Positions 16,280-23,937 of a DNA stretch of 64,000 bases are shown piece after piece. A program made the translations under genes and the position numbers. The DNA comes from Shimazuella soli (GTDB lineage Bacteria > Bacillota > Bacilli > Thermoactinomycetales > Thermoactinomycetaceae), in NCBI RefSeq assembly GCF_022511585.1, contig NZ_JAKWBN010000004.1, positions 62,001-126,000 of the forward strand, in the 5' to 3' direction. Below the pieces are notes generated by a model. The model searched no databases, was not told the origin of the DNA, and saw nothing but the letters and a program-made list of their open reading frames with translations. Position 1 is the stretch's first letter, and every line of letters begins with the position of its first letter.

Positions 16280-17224
16280 ATGCATAAAGCAATCGTACTG
16301 GGCACTGGACCAGCAGGACTAACAGCAGCGATTTATCTAGCGCGTGCCAATCTAGAACCATTAGTAATTGAGGGTCCTGAGCCAGGTGGACAACTGACAA
16401 CCACTACAGAGGTCGAAAATTTCCCTGGTTTCCCAGAAGGTATTATGGGTCCAGAACTTATGGAAAATATGAGAAAACAAGCAGAACGATTTGGGGCAAT
16501 TTTTCGTCGAGGCTGGGTCAAAAAAGTAGAATTAACAGAGAGACCTTTTACCTTATTTTTAGGGGAAGAAAAAATCCAGACAGAATCCTTGATTCTCTCA
16601 ACTGGTGCAACAGCAAAATTACTTGGTATTCCAGGAGAACGTGAAAACATTGGGCTTGGAGTAAGTACTTGTGCAACTTGTGATGGATTTTTCTTCCGTG
16701 GGAAAAAGATTATTGTTGTAGGTGGCGGTGATTCTGCAATGGAAGAAGCGAACTTCTTAACTCGTTTTGCATCAGAAGTTCATATTGTTCATCGCCGAGA
16801 AGAATTACGTGCATCTAAAATCATGCAAGACCGTGCCCGTGAAAATGAGAAAATAACTTGGGGCTTAAATAAAACTCCGCTTGAAGTTGTCCGCAACGAG
16901 AACGGAGTAACAGGACTAAAAGTAAAAAACAATGAAACTGGCCAAGAAGAGTTAATAGAGACCGAAGGTATTTTTGTAGCTATCGGACATAAGCCTAACA
17001 CAGAGTTTTTGGATGGACAAATCAAATTAGATGAATTGGGATATATAGACGTGAAAGCTGGTACCACTGAAACCAATATTCCTGGAGTATTTGCTTGTGG
17101 TGATGTGCAAGATCATGTTTATCGTCAAGCAATTACCGCAGCCGGAACTGGGTGTATGGCAGCTCTAGATTGCGAAAGATTTTTAGAAGGTAATGCGGTT
17201 CATGACTGGAGTAAATCACTTTAA
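16280..17224 (+). CDS. trxB: Thioredoxin reductase
   Basis: The 314-residue flavoenzyme transfers electrons from NADPH to thioredoxin. The FAD motif is GTGPAGLTAAIYLARAN, the redox-active dithiol is CATC in STCATCDGFFF at about residue 133, the NADPH motif is VGGGDSAMEEA, and the C-terminal FAD motif is GVFACGDVQD. TAGGAGG precedes ATG 16280. A terminator follows immediately, and the ribonucleotide reductase genes that depend on thioredoxin come next under their own promoter. Confidence 0.93.
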   Translation: MHKAIVLGTGPAGLTAAIYLARANLEPLVIEGPEPGGQLTTTTEVENFPGFPEGIMGPELMENMRKQAERFGAIFRRGWVKKVELTERPFTLFLGEEKIQTESLILSTGATAKLLGIPGERENIGLGVSTCATCDGFFFRGKKIIVVGGGDSAMEEANFLTRFASEVHIVHRREELRASKIMQDRARENEKITWGLNKTPLEVVRNENGVTGLKVKNNETGQEELIETEGIFVAIGHKPNTEFLDGQIKLDELGYIDVKAGTTETNIPGVFACGDVQDHVYRQAITAAGTGCMAALDCERFLEGNAVHDWSKSL

Positions 17225-17230
17225 GTGAAA

Positions 17231-17268
17231 AAGAAAGCTTACTCTCCTAAGGGAAGTAAGCTTTCTTT
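17231..17268 (+). terminator. trxB terminator
   Basis: AAGAAAGCTTACT pairs with AGTAAGCTTTCTT and runs into TTGTTT, just after the trxB stop. Confidence 0.85.
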
Positions 17269-17405
17269 TGTTTATGTAGAAACATATGTTCTGTATTTTC
17301 GTCAACTATTGAAAAAAGATGAACAAAAGAGATTGAGTTACATATTAAACGGTAAATCTTATTTTGCACACAAAAAGAGATTTTTCTCGTTCAATTTTCG
17401 TCTTT

Positions 17406-17454
17406 CCACAATATATGGTATGAGTTATACTCTAATAGCAACTATATATAGATC
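17406..17454 (+). promoter_or_regulatory. Two NrdR boxes
   Basis: CCACAATATATGGT in 17406-17421 and the perfect core CTATATATAG in 17439-17454 match the palindromic NrdR consensus. Their centres are 33 bases apart, about three helical turns, the usual paired arrangement. They lie just upstream of the ribonucleotide reductase genes, so NrdR repression in response to dATP is likely. Confidence 0.7.
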
Positions 17455-17467
17455 GGACGTGAATGAG

Positions 17468-19672
17468 ATGATTGAGGCAAGGGACCAAGTTACATATGAA
17501 GAGCAAGTTCAGGCAGCATGTGCAGATTTTCCTCATTTGTCGATGGAAGAGTTAATCCAGGAAGCTAAACTTCAGTTATTAAATGAAAAATCAAATGATG
17601 AGATGCTTGCTGTTTTGACACAAGTAGCAGTGGAAAAAACAAGTGCAGATGAACCAGATTGGCAATTTGTAGCAGCTCGTCTGTTTCATTATCAATTGTA
17701 TAAACAGGCTGCAGCAAACCGAAATTATATGGAAACAAGCTCTTATGGCGATTTTTATTCTTTGTTACATACCTTAACAAATAGTGGGTTATATGGCACT
17801 TATTTATTGGATACTTATACAAAAGCAGAAATCGAAGAATTAGGACGCTCGATTTCCCCAGAGAGAGACAAGTTATTTAACTATATTGGTATTAAGGTGT
17901 TAGCTGATCGTTACTTGGTTCGGACATTTGACAATCAAGTAATGGAGTTACCACAAGAGAGATTTATGGTCATTGCTATGCACTTAGCCCTGCAAGAAGC
18001 AGATCGGGTGCGCTGGGCAAAAGCATTTTATGAAGTTCTTTCCAATTTAGAGTTAACAGTAGCAACTCCAACTTTAGCTAATGCTGGAAAACCTCTACAT
18101 CAATTATCTTCTTGTTTTATTGATACTGTTGATGATTCTCTTTGGTCTATCTACCAAACAAACTCAGCTACTGCCCAAGTATCCAAGTACGGTGGTGGAG
18201 TGGGAATATACCTTGGTAAAGTGCGTTCCAAAGGTTCTAAAATTCGCGGACACAAAGGTGCATCAGGTGGAGTGGTGCCATGGATTCGCAACTACAACAA
18301 TACTGCTGTAGCAGTAGATCAATTGGGTGTTCGTCGGGGTGCATTTGCCATTTATTTAGACGTCTGGCATGCGGATATTTTTGATTTTCTAAATTTAAAA
18401 ACAAACAACGGGGATGATCGTTTAAAAGCGCATGATATTTTTCCTGGGGTTTGTATTCCGGATTTATTTATGGAAAAGGTGAAAGCAAGAGAGAGCTGGT
18501 ACTTATTAGACCCACATGAAGTTCGGGAAGTAATGGGCTTTTCCATTGAAGATTATTATGGGAAAGAATGGGAAGATCGTTATTTGGCATGTGTGGAGCA
18601 TCCAGGTATTGAAAAGATTGAAATTCCTGCAATTGATATCATGAAGCGTGTAATGGTCAGTGCTTTTGAAACAGGAACTCCTTTTCTCTTTTTCCGTGAT
18701 ACGGTCAATAAAGCAAATCCAAATAAGCATCAAGGTATGATCTATTCATCTAATCTATGTACGGAAATATGCCAAAACATGGCACCTACCGAATTAGTAA
18801 GTGAAGAGTTAGAAGATGGAGTAATTGTTACAAAGCAAAAACCTGGAGATTTTGTTGTATGTAATCTTTCTTCTATTAACTTGGGTAAGGTTCGTACATA
18901 TGAAGATATCGCTCGAATAGTCCCTGTTCAAATGAGAATGTTGGATAATGTCATTGATTTGAATATGTATCCTGTTAAACAAGCAGAGCGTACCAATAAA
19001 AAATATCGAGCTGTTGGACTTGGAACAAGTGGATATCATCAATATCTTGCTCAACATCAGATCGTGTGGGAATCAGAAGAACATTTGGAAGAAGCGGACA
19101 AATTATTTGAAGAGCTCGCATATCAAGCTATTCGTTCTTCGATGGAGATAGCAAAAGAAAAAGGAAGTTATCCTGTGTTCGAAGGTAGTGAGTGGGAAAC
19201 AGGAGAGTACTTTAAGCGACGTAACTACACAAGTAAACGCTGGCAAGAACTGGAGAAAGAAATTAAAGAAAATGGTATGCGTAATGCTTGGGTTTTTGCA
19301 GTTGCACCTACTGGTTCCACTTCGCTTATCGCAGGTTCGACTGCGGGGATTGATCCTGTTTATGCCAAGTATTTTGTAGAAGAAAAACGCGGTGCTTCTA
19401 TTCCCCAAACAGCACCCAATCTATCACCGAGCACCACTTGGTATTACAAAGAAGCGCATAAAATAAACCAATGGTACAGCATACAAGCAGCAGGAAAAAG
19501 ACAAAAACATATTGATCAATCTCAATCATTTAACCTATATATCACTCCAGAAACAAATGCAAAAGAATTTTTAGAGTTGTATATCACTGCATGGGAAGCA
19601 GGATTAAAAACAATCTACTATGTTCGAAATCAATCTGTTGAAATCGAAGAATGTGTAAGTTGTTCGTCATAA
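17468..19672 (+). CDS. nrdA: Ribonucleoside-diphosphate reductase, large subunit
   Basis: The 734-residue catalytic subunit of class I ribonucleotide reductase makes dNDPs. Active-site Cys lies in QLSSCFIDTVDDS, the radical/active-site NxCxE in SNLCTEIC, and the glycyl loop in APTGSTSLIAGSTAG. The C-terminal swivelling thiols are in ECVSCSS. No full ATP-cone is visible at the N terminus. Without adjacent nrdI or nrdH it looks more like class Ia than Ib, but this is uncertain. ATG 17468 is used; the frame runs further 5' only because it reads through the trxB terminator and the NrdR boxes. It is followed 16 bases later by the small subunit gene. Confidence 0.9.
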   Translation: MIEARDQVTYEEQVQAACADFPHLSMEELIQEAKLQLLNEKSNDEMLAVLTQVAVEKTSADEPDWQFVAARLFHYQLYKQAAANRNYMETSSYGDFYSLLHTLTNSGLYGTYLLDTYTKAEIEELGRSISPERDKLFNYIGIKVLADRYLVRTFDNQVMELPQERFMVIAMHLALQEADRVRWAKAFYEVLSNLELTVATPTLANAGKPLHQLSSCFIDTVDDSLWSIYQTNSATAQVSKYGGGVGIYLGKVRSKGSKIRGHKGASGGVVPWIRNYNNTAVAVDQLGVRRGAFAIYLDVWHADIFDFLNLKTNNGDDRLKAHDIFPGVCIPDLFMEKVKARESWYLLDPHEVREVMGFSIEDYYGKEWEDRYLACVEHPGIEKIEIPAIDIMKRVMVSAFETGTPFLFFRDTVNKANPNKHQGMIYSSNLCTEICQNMAPTELVSEELEDGVIVTKQKPGDFVVCNLSSINLGKVRTYEDIARIVPVQMRMLDNVIDLNMYPVKQAERTNKKYRAVGLGTSGYHQYLAQHQIVWESEEHLEEADKLFEELAYQAIRSSMEIAKEKGSYPVFEGSEWETGEYFKRRNYTSKRWQELEKEIKENGMRNAWVFAVAPTGSTSLIAGSTAGIDPVYAKYFVEEKRGASIPQTAPNLSPSTTWYYKEAHKINQWYSIQAAGKRQKHIDQSQSFNLYITPETNAKEFLELYITAWEAGLKTIYYVRNQSVEIEECVSCSS

Positions 19673-19688
19673 GAGAGGGAGCATAAAC

Positions 19689-20723
19689 ATGGAAAAACTA
19701 CAGCGAAAAAAAATATTTAATGAATCAGGCCAACGTGGTACACAACGCTTGATCAATGGTAATACAACTAATCTTAGGGAATGGAATCGCATCAAATACG
19801 ATTGGGCCCATAAGTTATATCGTACCATGCTGAATAACTTTTGGATTCCAGAAGAAATTCCCTTAGCGAGTGACGCCAAGGAATTCCAACAATTGACAGA
19901 TGCGGAAAGACGCGCTTTTGATAAGACGATTTCTTTTCTTAATTTTTTGGATTCCATTCAAGGCGAAAACTTGCCGAATATCAATGAGTATGTAACAGCA
20001 CCAGAAGTATCCTCTTTATTGAATATTCAAGCTTTCCAAGAGGAGATACATGCACAATCGTATAGTTATATTTTAGATAGTGTCTGTTCTCCTGAAACGC
20101 GTGAAAATATTTATGATGAGTGGCGCAACGATGAACACTTATTAGAACGTAACCGATTTATTGCCGATTTGTACGAACAATTCGTTCATCAAAAAGATGA
20201 TAAACAATTTGTTCGCACCTGTATGGCTAACTTTCTTTTAGAATCCTTGTATTTCTATAGTGGATTCTCGTTCTTCTACGCGCTGGCCCGCCAAGGCAGA
20301 ATGACAGCAACTGCGACAATCATCAAATATATTCAAAGAGATGAGCTAACCCATGTTGTTCTTTTTCAAAACATGATTAAGGAATTGCAAAATGAAAACC
20401 CAGATTTGTTTGATGATAATTTTAAAGAAGAACTACGGGAGATGACTCGTACAGCAGTGGAACATGAGATTAAATGGGGGCAATATATTACAGCAAACCA
20501 AATAGCTGGTTTAAACAATGAGACGATTGCAAAATATATTAAGTTCCTTTCTAACGAAAGATTAGGTCGGTTAGGTCTTCCTATCTTATATCCTGAGATC
20601 ACTGCACATCCGATGCGCTGGGTTGAAAGTTTCTCTAATTTAAATGCAACCAAAACTGATTTCTTTGAACAAAAAGTGACCAATTATACAAAAGCGAGCT
20701 CTTTAGATTTTAATGATCTGTAA
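19689..20723 (+). CDS. nrdB: Ribonucleoside-diphosphate reductase, small subunit
   Basis: The 344-residue subunit houses the dinuclear metal site and the tyrosyl radical. Metal ligands appear in order as Asp in FLDSIQGENL, ExxH in EEIHAQSYSYIL (which also carries the candidate radical Tyr), Glu in LLESLYFYSGF, and ExxH in RDELTHVVLF. GGGAG precedes ATG 19689. It forms an operon with the large subunit gene and ends at a strong terminator. Confidence 0.92.
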   Translation: MEKLQRKKIFNESGQRGTQRLINGNTTNLREWNRIKYDWAHKLYRTMLNNFWIPEEIPLASDAKEFQQLTDAERRAFDKTISFLNFLDSIQGENLPNINEYVTAPEVSSLLNIQAFQEEIHAQSYSYILDSVCSPETRENIYDEWRNDEHLLERNRFIADLYEQFVHQKDDKQFVRTCMANFLLESLYFYSGFSFFYALARQGRMTATATIIKYIQRDELTHVVLFQNMIKELQNENPDLFDDNFKEELREMTRTAVEHEIKWGQYITANQIAGLNNETIAKYIKFLSNERLGRLGLPILYPEITAHPMRWVESFSNLNATKTDFFEQKVTNYTKASSLDFNDL

Positions 20724-20727
20724 GAGC

Positions 20728-20769
20728 AAAAAAAGAAACGGATACCGCTTTATCCGTTTCTTTTTTTGT
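20728..20769 (+). terminator. nrdAB terminator
   Basis: AAAGAAACGGATA pairs with TATCCGTTTCTTT and is followed by more T residues. Confidence 0.9.
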
Positions 20770-20846
20770 AGGTCAGTAGTATAATTGTATTGTTTTCATA
20801 AATATTTATTTACCAACAGTATTTCAAATCTCTGGAGGGAAGTTTA

Positions 20847-21221
20847 TTGCAACCCTTAAGCAATTTTTCATCTACTCTATATGATAAATATGGGGTTCAA
20901 ACAATAACTGCAATAGTGAATGATTGTTACAATCGAATATTGAGTGACTCGGAACTCGCGTCTTATTTTGTAGGGGTAGATATGAATGTTCTACGGAAAC
21001 ACCAAGTATTGTTTTTGTCTTACATATTAGGTTCTAAAAGATCATACAATGGTGCAAATTTAAAATCTGCACATACTAACTTAAGTGTAACCGAAGAACA
21101 TTTTAATCGATTTATTCAACATATAGATGATTCTTGCAGATATTTTAACCTCGATCTAGAGGACCGCGCAGCTTTTGTTGCTCGTATGCGAACACTTAAA
21201 TATTTTATTGTACATCAATGA
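20847..21221 (+). CDS. Group I truncated haemoglobin
   Basis: The 124-residue 2-on-2 globin resembles GlbN. LYDKYGVQTITAIV is the N-terminal helix pair, LRKHQVLFLSYILGS carries the distal-side and helix E residues, and SAHTNLSVTEEHF holds the proximal His. These proteins bind O2 or NO through haem; the role here is unknown. The start is TTG 20847, seven bases after GGAGGG. The gene is monocistronic. Confidence 0.85.
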   Translation: MQPLSNFSSTLYDKYGVQTITAIVNDCYNRILSDSELASYFVGVDMNVLRKHQVLFLSYILGSKRSYNGANLKSAHTNLSVTEEHFNRFIQHIDDSCRYFNLDLEDRAAFVARMRTLKYFIVHQ

Positions 21222-21222
21222 A

Positions 21223-21260
21223 AAATGCAATTCTCCGAAAAGGGAGAATTGCATTTTTTT
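21223..21260. terminator. Globin terminator
   Basis: AAATGCAATTCTCC pairs perfectly with GGAGAATTGCATTT and continues into a T-run. A-residues on the left may let it serve the minus-strand small gene too. Confidence 0.9.
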
Positions 21261-21264
21261 ACTG

Positions 21265-21438
21265 TCAAAATGTATATGCATAATAAAACCAAGCAGCAGC
21301 AACCGCGATAGCGAGTTGATACAGGAATTCAATCCAATCGGAAAATGTTTTTAACCCGTTTTGAACATCAAGAACAGCATGATAAACAGCATGAATAAAG
21401 ATGACAATTAGAGAAAGTTGTAATAAGAGCAATGGCAT
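21265..21438 (-). CDS. Small membrane protein, 57 residues
   Basis: On the minus strand ATG 21438 follows AGGAGGTG at nine bases and opens 57 codons. The product starts with a hydrophobic helix (PLLLLQLSLIVIFIHAVYHA) and ends with another (YQLAIAVAAAWFYYAYTF), a two-helix hairpin in the membrane. It is not recognised. A second in-frame ATG at 21444 is too close to the ribosome site. Confidence 0.65.
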   Translation of the reverse strand: MPLLLLQLSLIVIFIHAVYHAVLDVQNGLKTFSDWIEFLYQLAIAVAAAWFYYAYTF

Positions 21439-21699
21439 TGTCATTCACCTCCTAAGGCAATTTATTCAGTTGACAGATGAATTATGATTAATGGGAAACA
21501 AAATACTCCCTTTATAAAATATGAAATAATCTACAAAATGCTTGGGCATAAGAAAAAGAGAATTCATTTAAAGAATAAGAAAGATAAAATTCGCTTTAAA
21601 ATGTGTTTGATGGAACAAAAACAGATGCTCATTGTGATAAAATGGCTATTAAGGTTTTGAGAAGTATGAGATTTCACAAGGAAGGACAGGTGTTAGCAA

Positions 21700-21891
21700 A
21701 TGGCTGATAGAATGGACGATAAAAAGTTCTTTGACTTATTAGACTATGAAGGTAAAGATGAAGAACAAATGATACGAAAACTAGAAAAGTTGCTCAATAG
21801 TGATCGGCCGGAACTAAATCCATATCGGCCTGAATTTGAACAAAGACTAGCAGAACTCAAAGAAAAAAAGAAAGAACAAAAGAGTGAATAA
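21700..21891 (+). CDS. Small charged protein, 63 residues
   Basis: The product is highly charged, acidic at the front and Lys-rich at the end (LKEKKKEQK), probably helical, with no membrane segment. It is unrecognised. AAGGACAGG lies upstream of ATG 21700 and a terminator follows, which supports a real gene. Confidence 0.6.
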   Translation: MADRMDDKKFFDLLDYEGKDEEQMIRKLEKLLNSDRPELNPYRPEFEQRLAELKEKKKEQKSE

Positions 21892-21909
21892 AGTATTTTA
21901 GGTTTAATG

Positions 21910-21941
21910 AAAAGTGAGGGACTTTTTTTCCTCGCTTTTTT
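21910..21941 (+). terminator. Terminator
   Basis: AAGTGAGG pairs with CCTCGCTT (one G-T pair) and is followed by T residues. Confidence 0.7.
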
Positions 21942-22049
21942 ATGTATGAATGTAAAAAACTCACATGTGAATATGCCAAAACTTAAAGTGGAATCCGTAT
22001 TTTTTTACAAAAGATCTTTTAATAAATGAAATTTCAGAATATAATAAAG

Positions 22050-22319
22050 ATGGAGAGCAAATCGCTTTCCCTCGCGAGGAAAGGTGCAATCACCTTGAAG
22101 CACGATCCAATGTCACTCCAAATCAGCAGACCCGACCTCGGTCGCGGTGCTGATTGGTCAACCCCAACACTAGTTGAGGCGGCCATGCGGATCCCCGGAG
22201 TCATCACGCTCTGGTGGGAGGGCAGCTGCCCCAACTGTGACAGGAAGACCAGGCTGTGCAGTATTCCTGGTTGTGGATTGTGCTCGAATTGTCACCCTGC
22301 GGGTCACCGATTCCGGTGA
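22050..22319 (+). CDS. GC-rich cysteine-rich small protein
   Basis: The start is uncertain. ATG 22050, ATG 22110 and ATG 22026 are all in frame and none has a good ribosome site. TATAAT at 22040-22045 would place the transcript start near ATG 22050, hinting at leaderless translation from there or a start at 22110. The C-terminal third holds six Cys and a His in the order CPNC, C, C, C, CSNCH, a likely zinc ribbon. The product is unrecognised. Codon use is GC-rich like the other three islets. A hairpin (AAGGTG with CACCTT) lies in the 5' part. Confidence 0.5.
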   Translation: MESKSLSLARKGAITLKHDPMSLQISRPDLGRGADWSTPTLVEAAMRIPGVITLWWEGSCPNCDRKTRLCSIPGCGLCSNCHPAGHRFR

Positions 22320-22335
22320 TCGAGTAAGGTGACGC

Positions 22336-22407
22336 CCTCCCCTTGGATTACGGTTCAAGGGGAGGATCGGAAAATCCAAGGGTCCTATCAGGACCCTTTT
22401 GTTTTTG
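22336..22407 (+). terminator. Double hairpin after the Cys-rich gene
   Basis: CCTCCCCTTG (22336-22345) pairs perfectly with CAAGGGGAGG (22356-22365). A second stem, AAGGGTCC with GGACCCTT (22378-22398), is followed by TTGTTTTTG, making it a good intrinsic terminator. Confidence 0.8.
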
Positions 22408-22527
22408 CATTCGGAAAATGTAATTACCAATAAAAAAATACTTCTGAGAAATAATAAACCACTAAAGTATATGTTATAATTAATTTAGAAAACCGAAATA
22501 TTTGTGTGCAGAAAGGATTTTTGTTTT

Positions 22528-23733
22528 ATGGAAGCAACAGAAAAAACAGGGTTAGTGGTGGAAGAGCCGCCACATTCGCTCAAATCTATTTTTAAGCAAC
22601 CAAAACCAGCATGGGCAGTAGCATTTGCTTGTATGGTTGCTTTTATGGGTCTAGGTCTAGTTGATCCTATCTTACCAGCAATCGGGAAGCAACTTCATGC
22701 TACTCCAAGTCAAGTTTCTTTATTATTTACTAGCTACATGCTTGTTACCGGTGTAATGATGCTTATTACTGGTTGGTTGTCCAGTCGTATCGGGCCAAAG
22801 GCTACCTTACTTGTGGGCCTTTTTGTAATTGTTTTATTTTCTTTACTTGGTGGTCTGTCGGAGACGGTTGGACAGCTTGTCGGTTACCGTGCTGGATGGG
22901 GACTCGGTAATGCTTTGTTTATTTCTACTGCATTAGCAGTAATTGTCAGTGTCGCAGCTGGTGGGACGGAAAGTGCCATTATTTTATATGAGGCAGCACT
23001 CGGTTTAGGTATGTCAGTAGGACCATTGCTAGGAGGGCTTTTAGGAGGTATTAGTTGGAGAGGTCCATTTATTGGTGTGTCAGCTTTGATGGTTATCGGT
23101 TTTGTAGCAGTGTTTATTTTATTGGACAAAGTACCAAGGCCAACAAAGAAAAGCTCTATTCTCGATCCTATCCGTGCTTTGGGGCATGGAGGCTTATTGT
23201 CCATCGGACTTACAGCGTTGTTTTATAACTTTGGATTCTTTACTTTACTTGCTTTCTCACCCTTTGTTCTTGGTCTTGATGAGCATGGAATTGGGTTTGT
23301 TTTTTTCTTTTGGGGAGTATTCTTAGCAATATCGTCTGTAGTGATTGCTCCAAAACTTCAAGAACGTTTTGGTACGAAAAAAGTTATGTACATGGTTTTA
23401 TTTTTATTTGCGATACTTCTATTTATCATGGGATTTTCCATTCAATATGTTCCAGTACTTATTATATGTATTGTTCTTTCAGGTGGATTACTTGGAATAA
23501 ACAACACATTGATCACTACGGCTGTGATGGAAGTCTCTCCTGTCGAACGATCTGTCGCTTCTTCTGCATATAGTTTTGTTCGTTTTGTGGGAGGGGCCAT
23601 AGCTCCTTGGTTAGCAGGAAAATTATCCGAATGGTTTAATCCGCACATTCCATTTTATTTTGGAGCATTTGCTGTATTGGTTGGATTATTTGTGCTCTAT
23701 TCCGGCCGAAAATATATGATGGAATTAAACTAA
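22528..23733 (+). CDS. MFS transporter
   Basis: The 401-residue product has about 12 membrane helices and the major-facilitator pattern, with the DHA1 antiporter signature region in GWLSSRIGPKATLLVG (loop 2-3) and an alanine/glycine-rich helix 5 with LGMSVGPLLGGLLGG. The latter resembles motif C of drug/H+ antiporters, so export is likely; the substrate is unknown. ATG 22528 is chosen over in-frame ATG 22504 because of AGAAAGGA upstream. Confidence 0.85.
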   Translation: MEATEKTGLVVEEPPHSLKSIFKQPKPAWAVAFACMVAFMGLGLVDPILPAIGKQLHATPSQVSLLFTSYMLVTGVMMLITGWLSSRIGPKATLLVGLFVIVLFSLLGGLSETVGQLVGYRAGWGLGNALFISTALAVIVSVAAGGTESAIILYEAALGLGMSVGPLLGGLLGGISWRGPFIGVSALMVIGFVAVFILLDKVPRPTKKSSILDPIRALGHGGLLSIGLTALFYNFGFFTLLAFSPFVLGLDEHGIGFVFFFWGVFLAISSVVIAPKLQERFGTKKVMYMVLFLFAILLFIMGFSIQYVPVLIICIVLSGGLLGINNTLITTAVMEVSPVERSVASSAYSFVRFVGGAIAPWLAGKLSEWFNPHIPFYFGAFAVLVGLFVLYSGRKYMMELN

Positions 23734-23797
23734 AATATTTTCTATCTGATGTGAATAAATATTTGAAATAAAAGATGATAATTTCAAATTTGAAGTG

Positions 23798-23825
23798 TGC
23801 CACTCATAGGAGTGGCATTTTTTAT
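23798..23825 (+). terminator. MFS gene terminator
   Basis: TGCCACT pairs with AGTGGCA and is followed by a T-run. Confidence 0.75.
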
Positions 23826-23937
23826 TCCTATGAAGATCAATGTTGATTTTAATTCACCTTTTTTGTGCATGAAATACCATATATTAGAGCAAAATTTATG
23901 TAACTTCTTATGAAAATATAGGACATGAGGGATCGGC

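Noticed and set aside
17225-17467. An 81-residue N-terminal extension of the ribonucleotide reductase large subunit
   Set aside because: It would translate the trxB terminator hairpin and the NrdR boxes, and has no similarity to the enzyme. ATG 17468 is the sensible start.
17468-19672. Intein in the ribonucleotide reductase large subunit
   Set aside because: The length is normal for the family and no splice-junction motifs interrupt the active-site regions.
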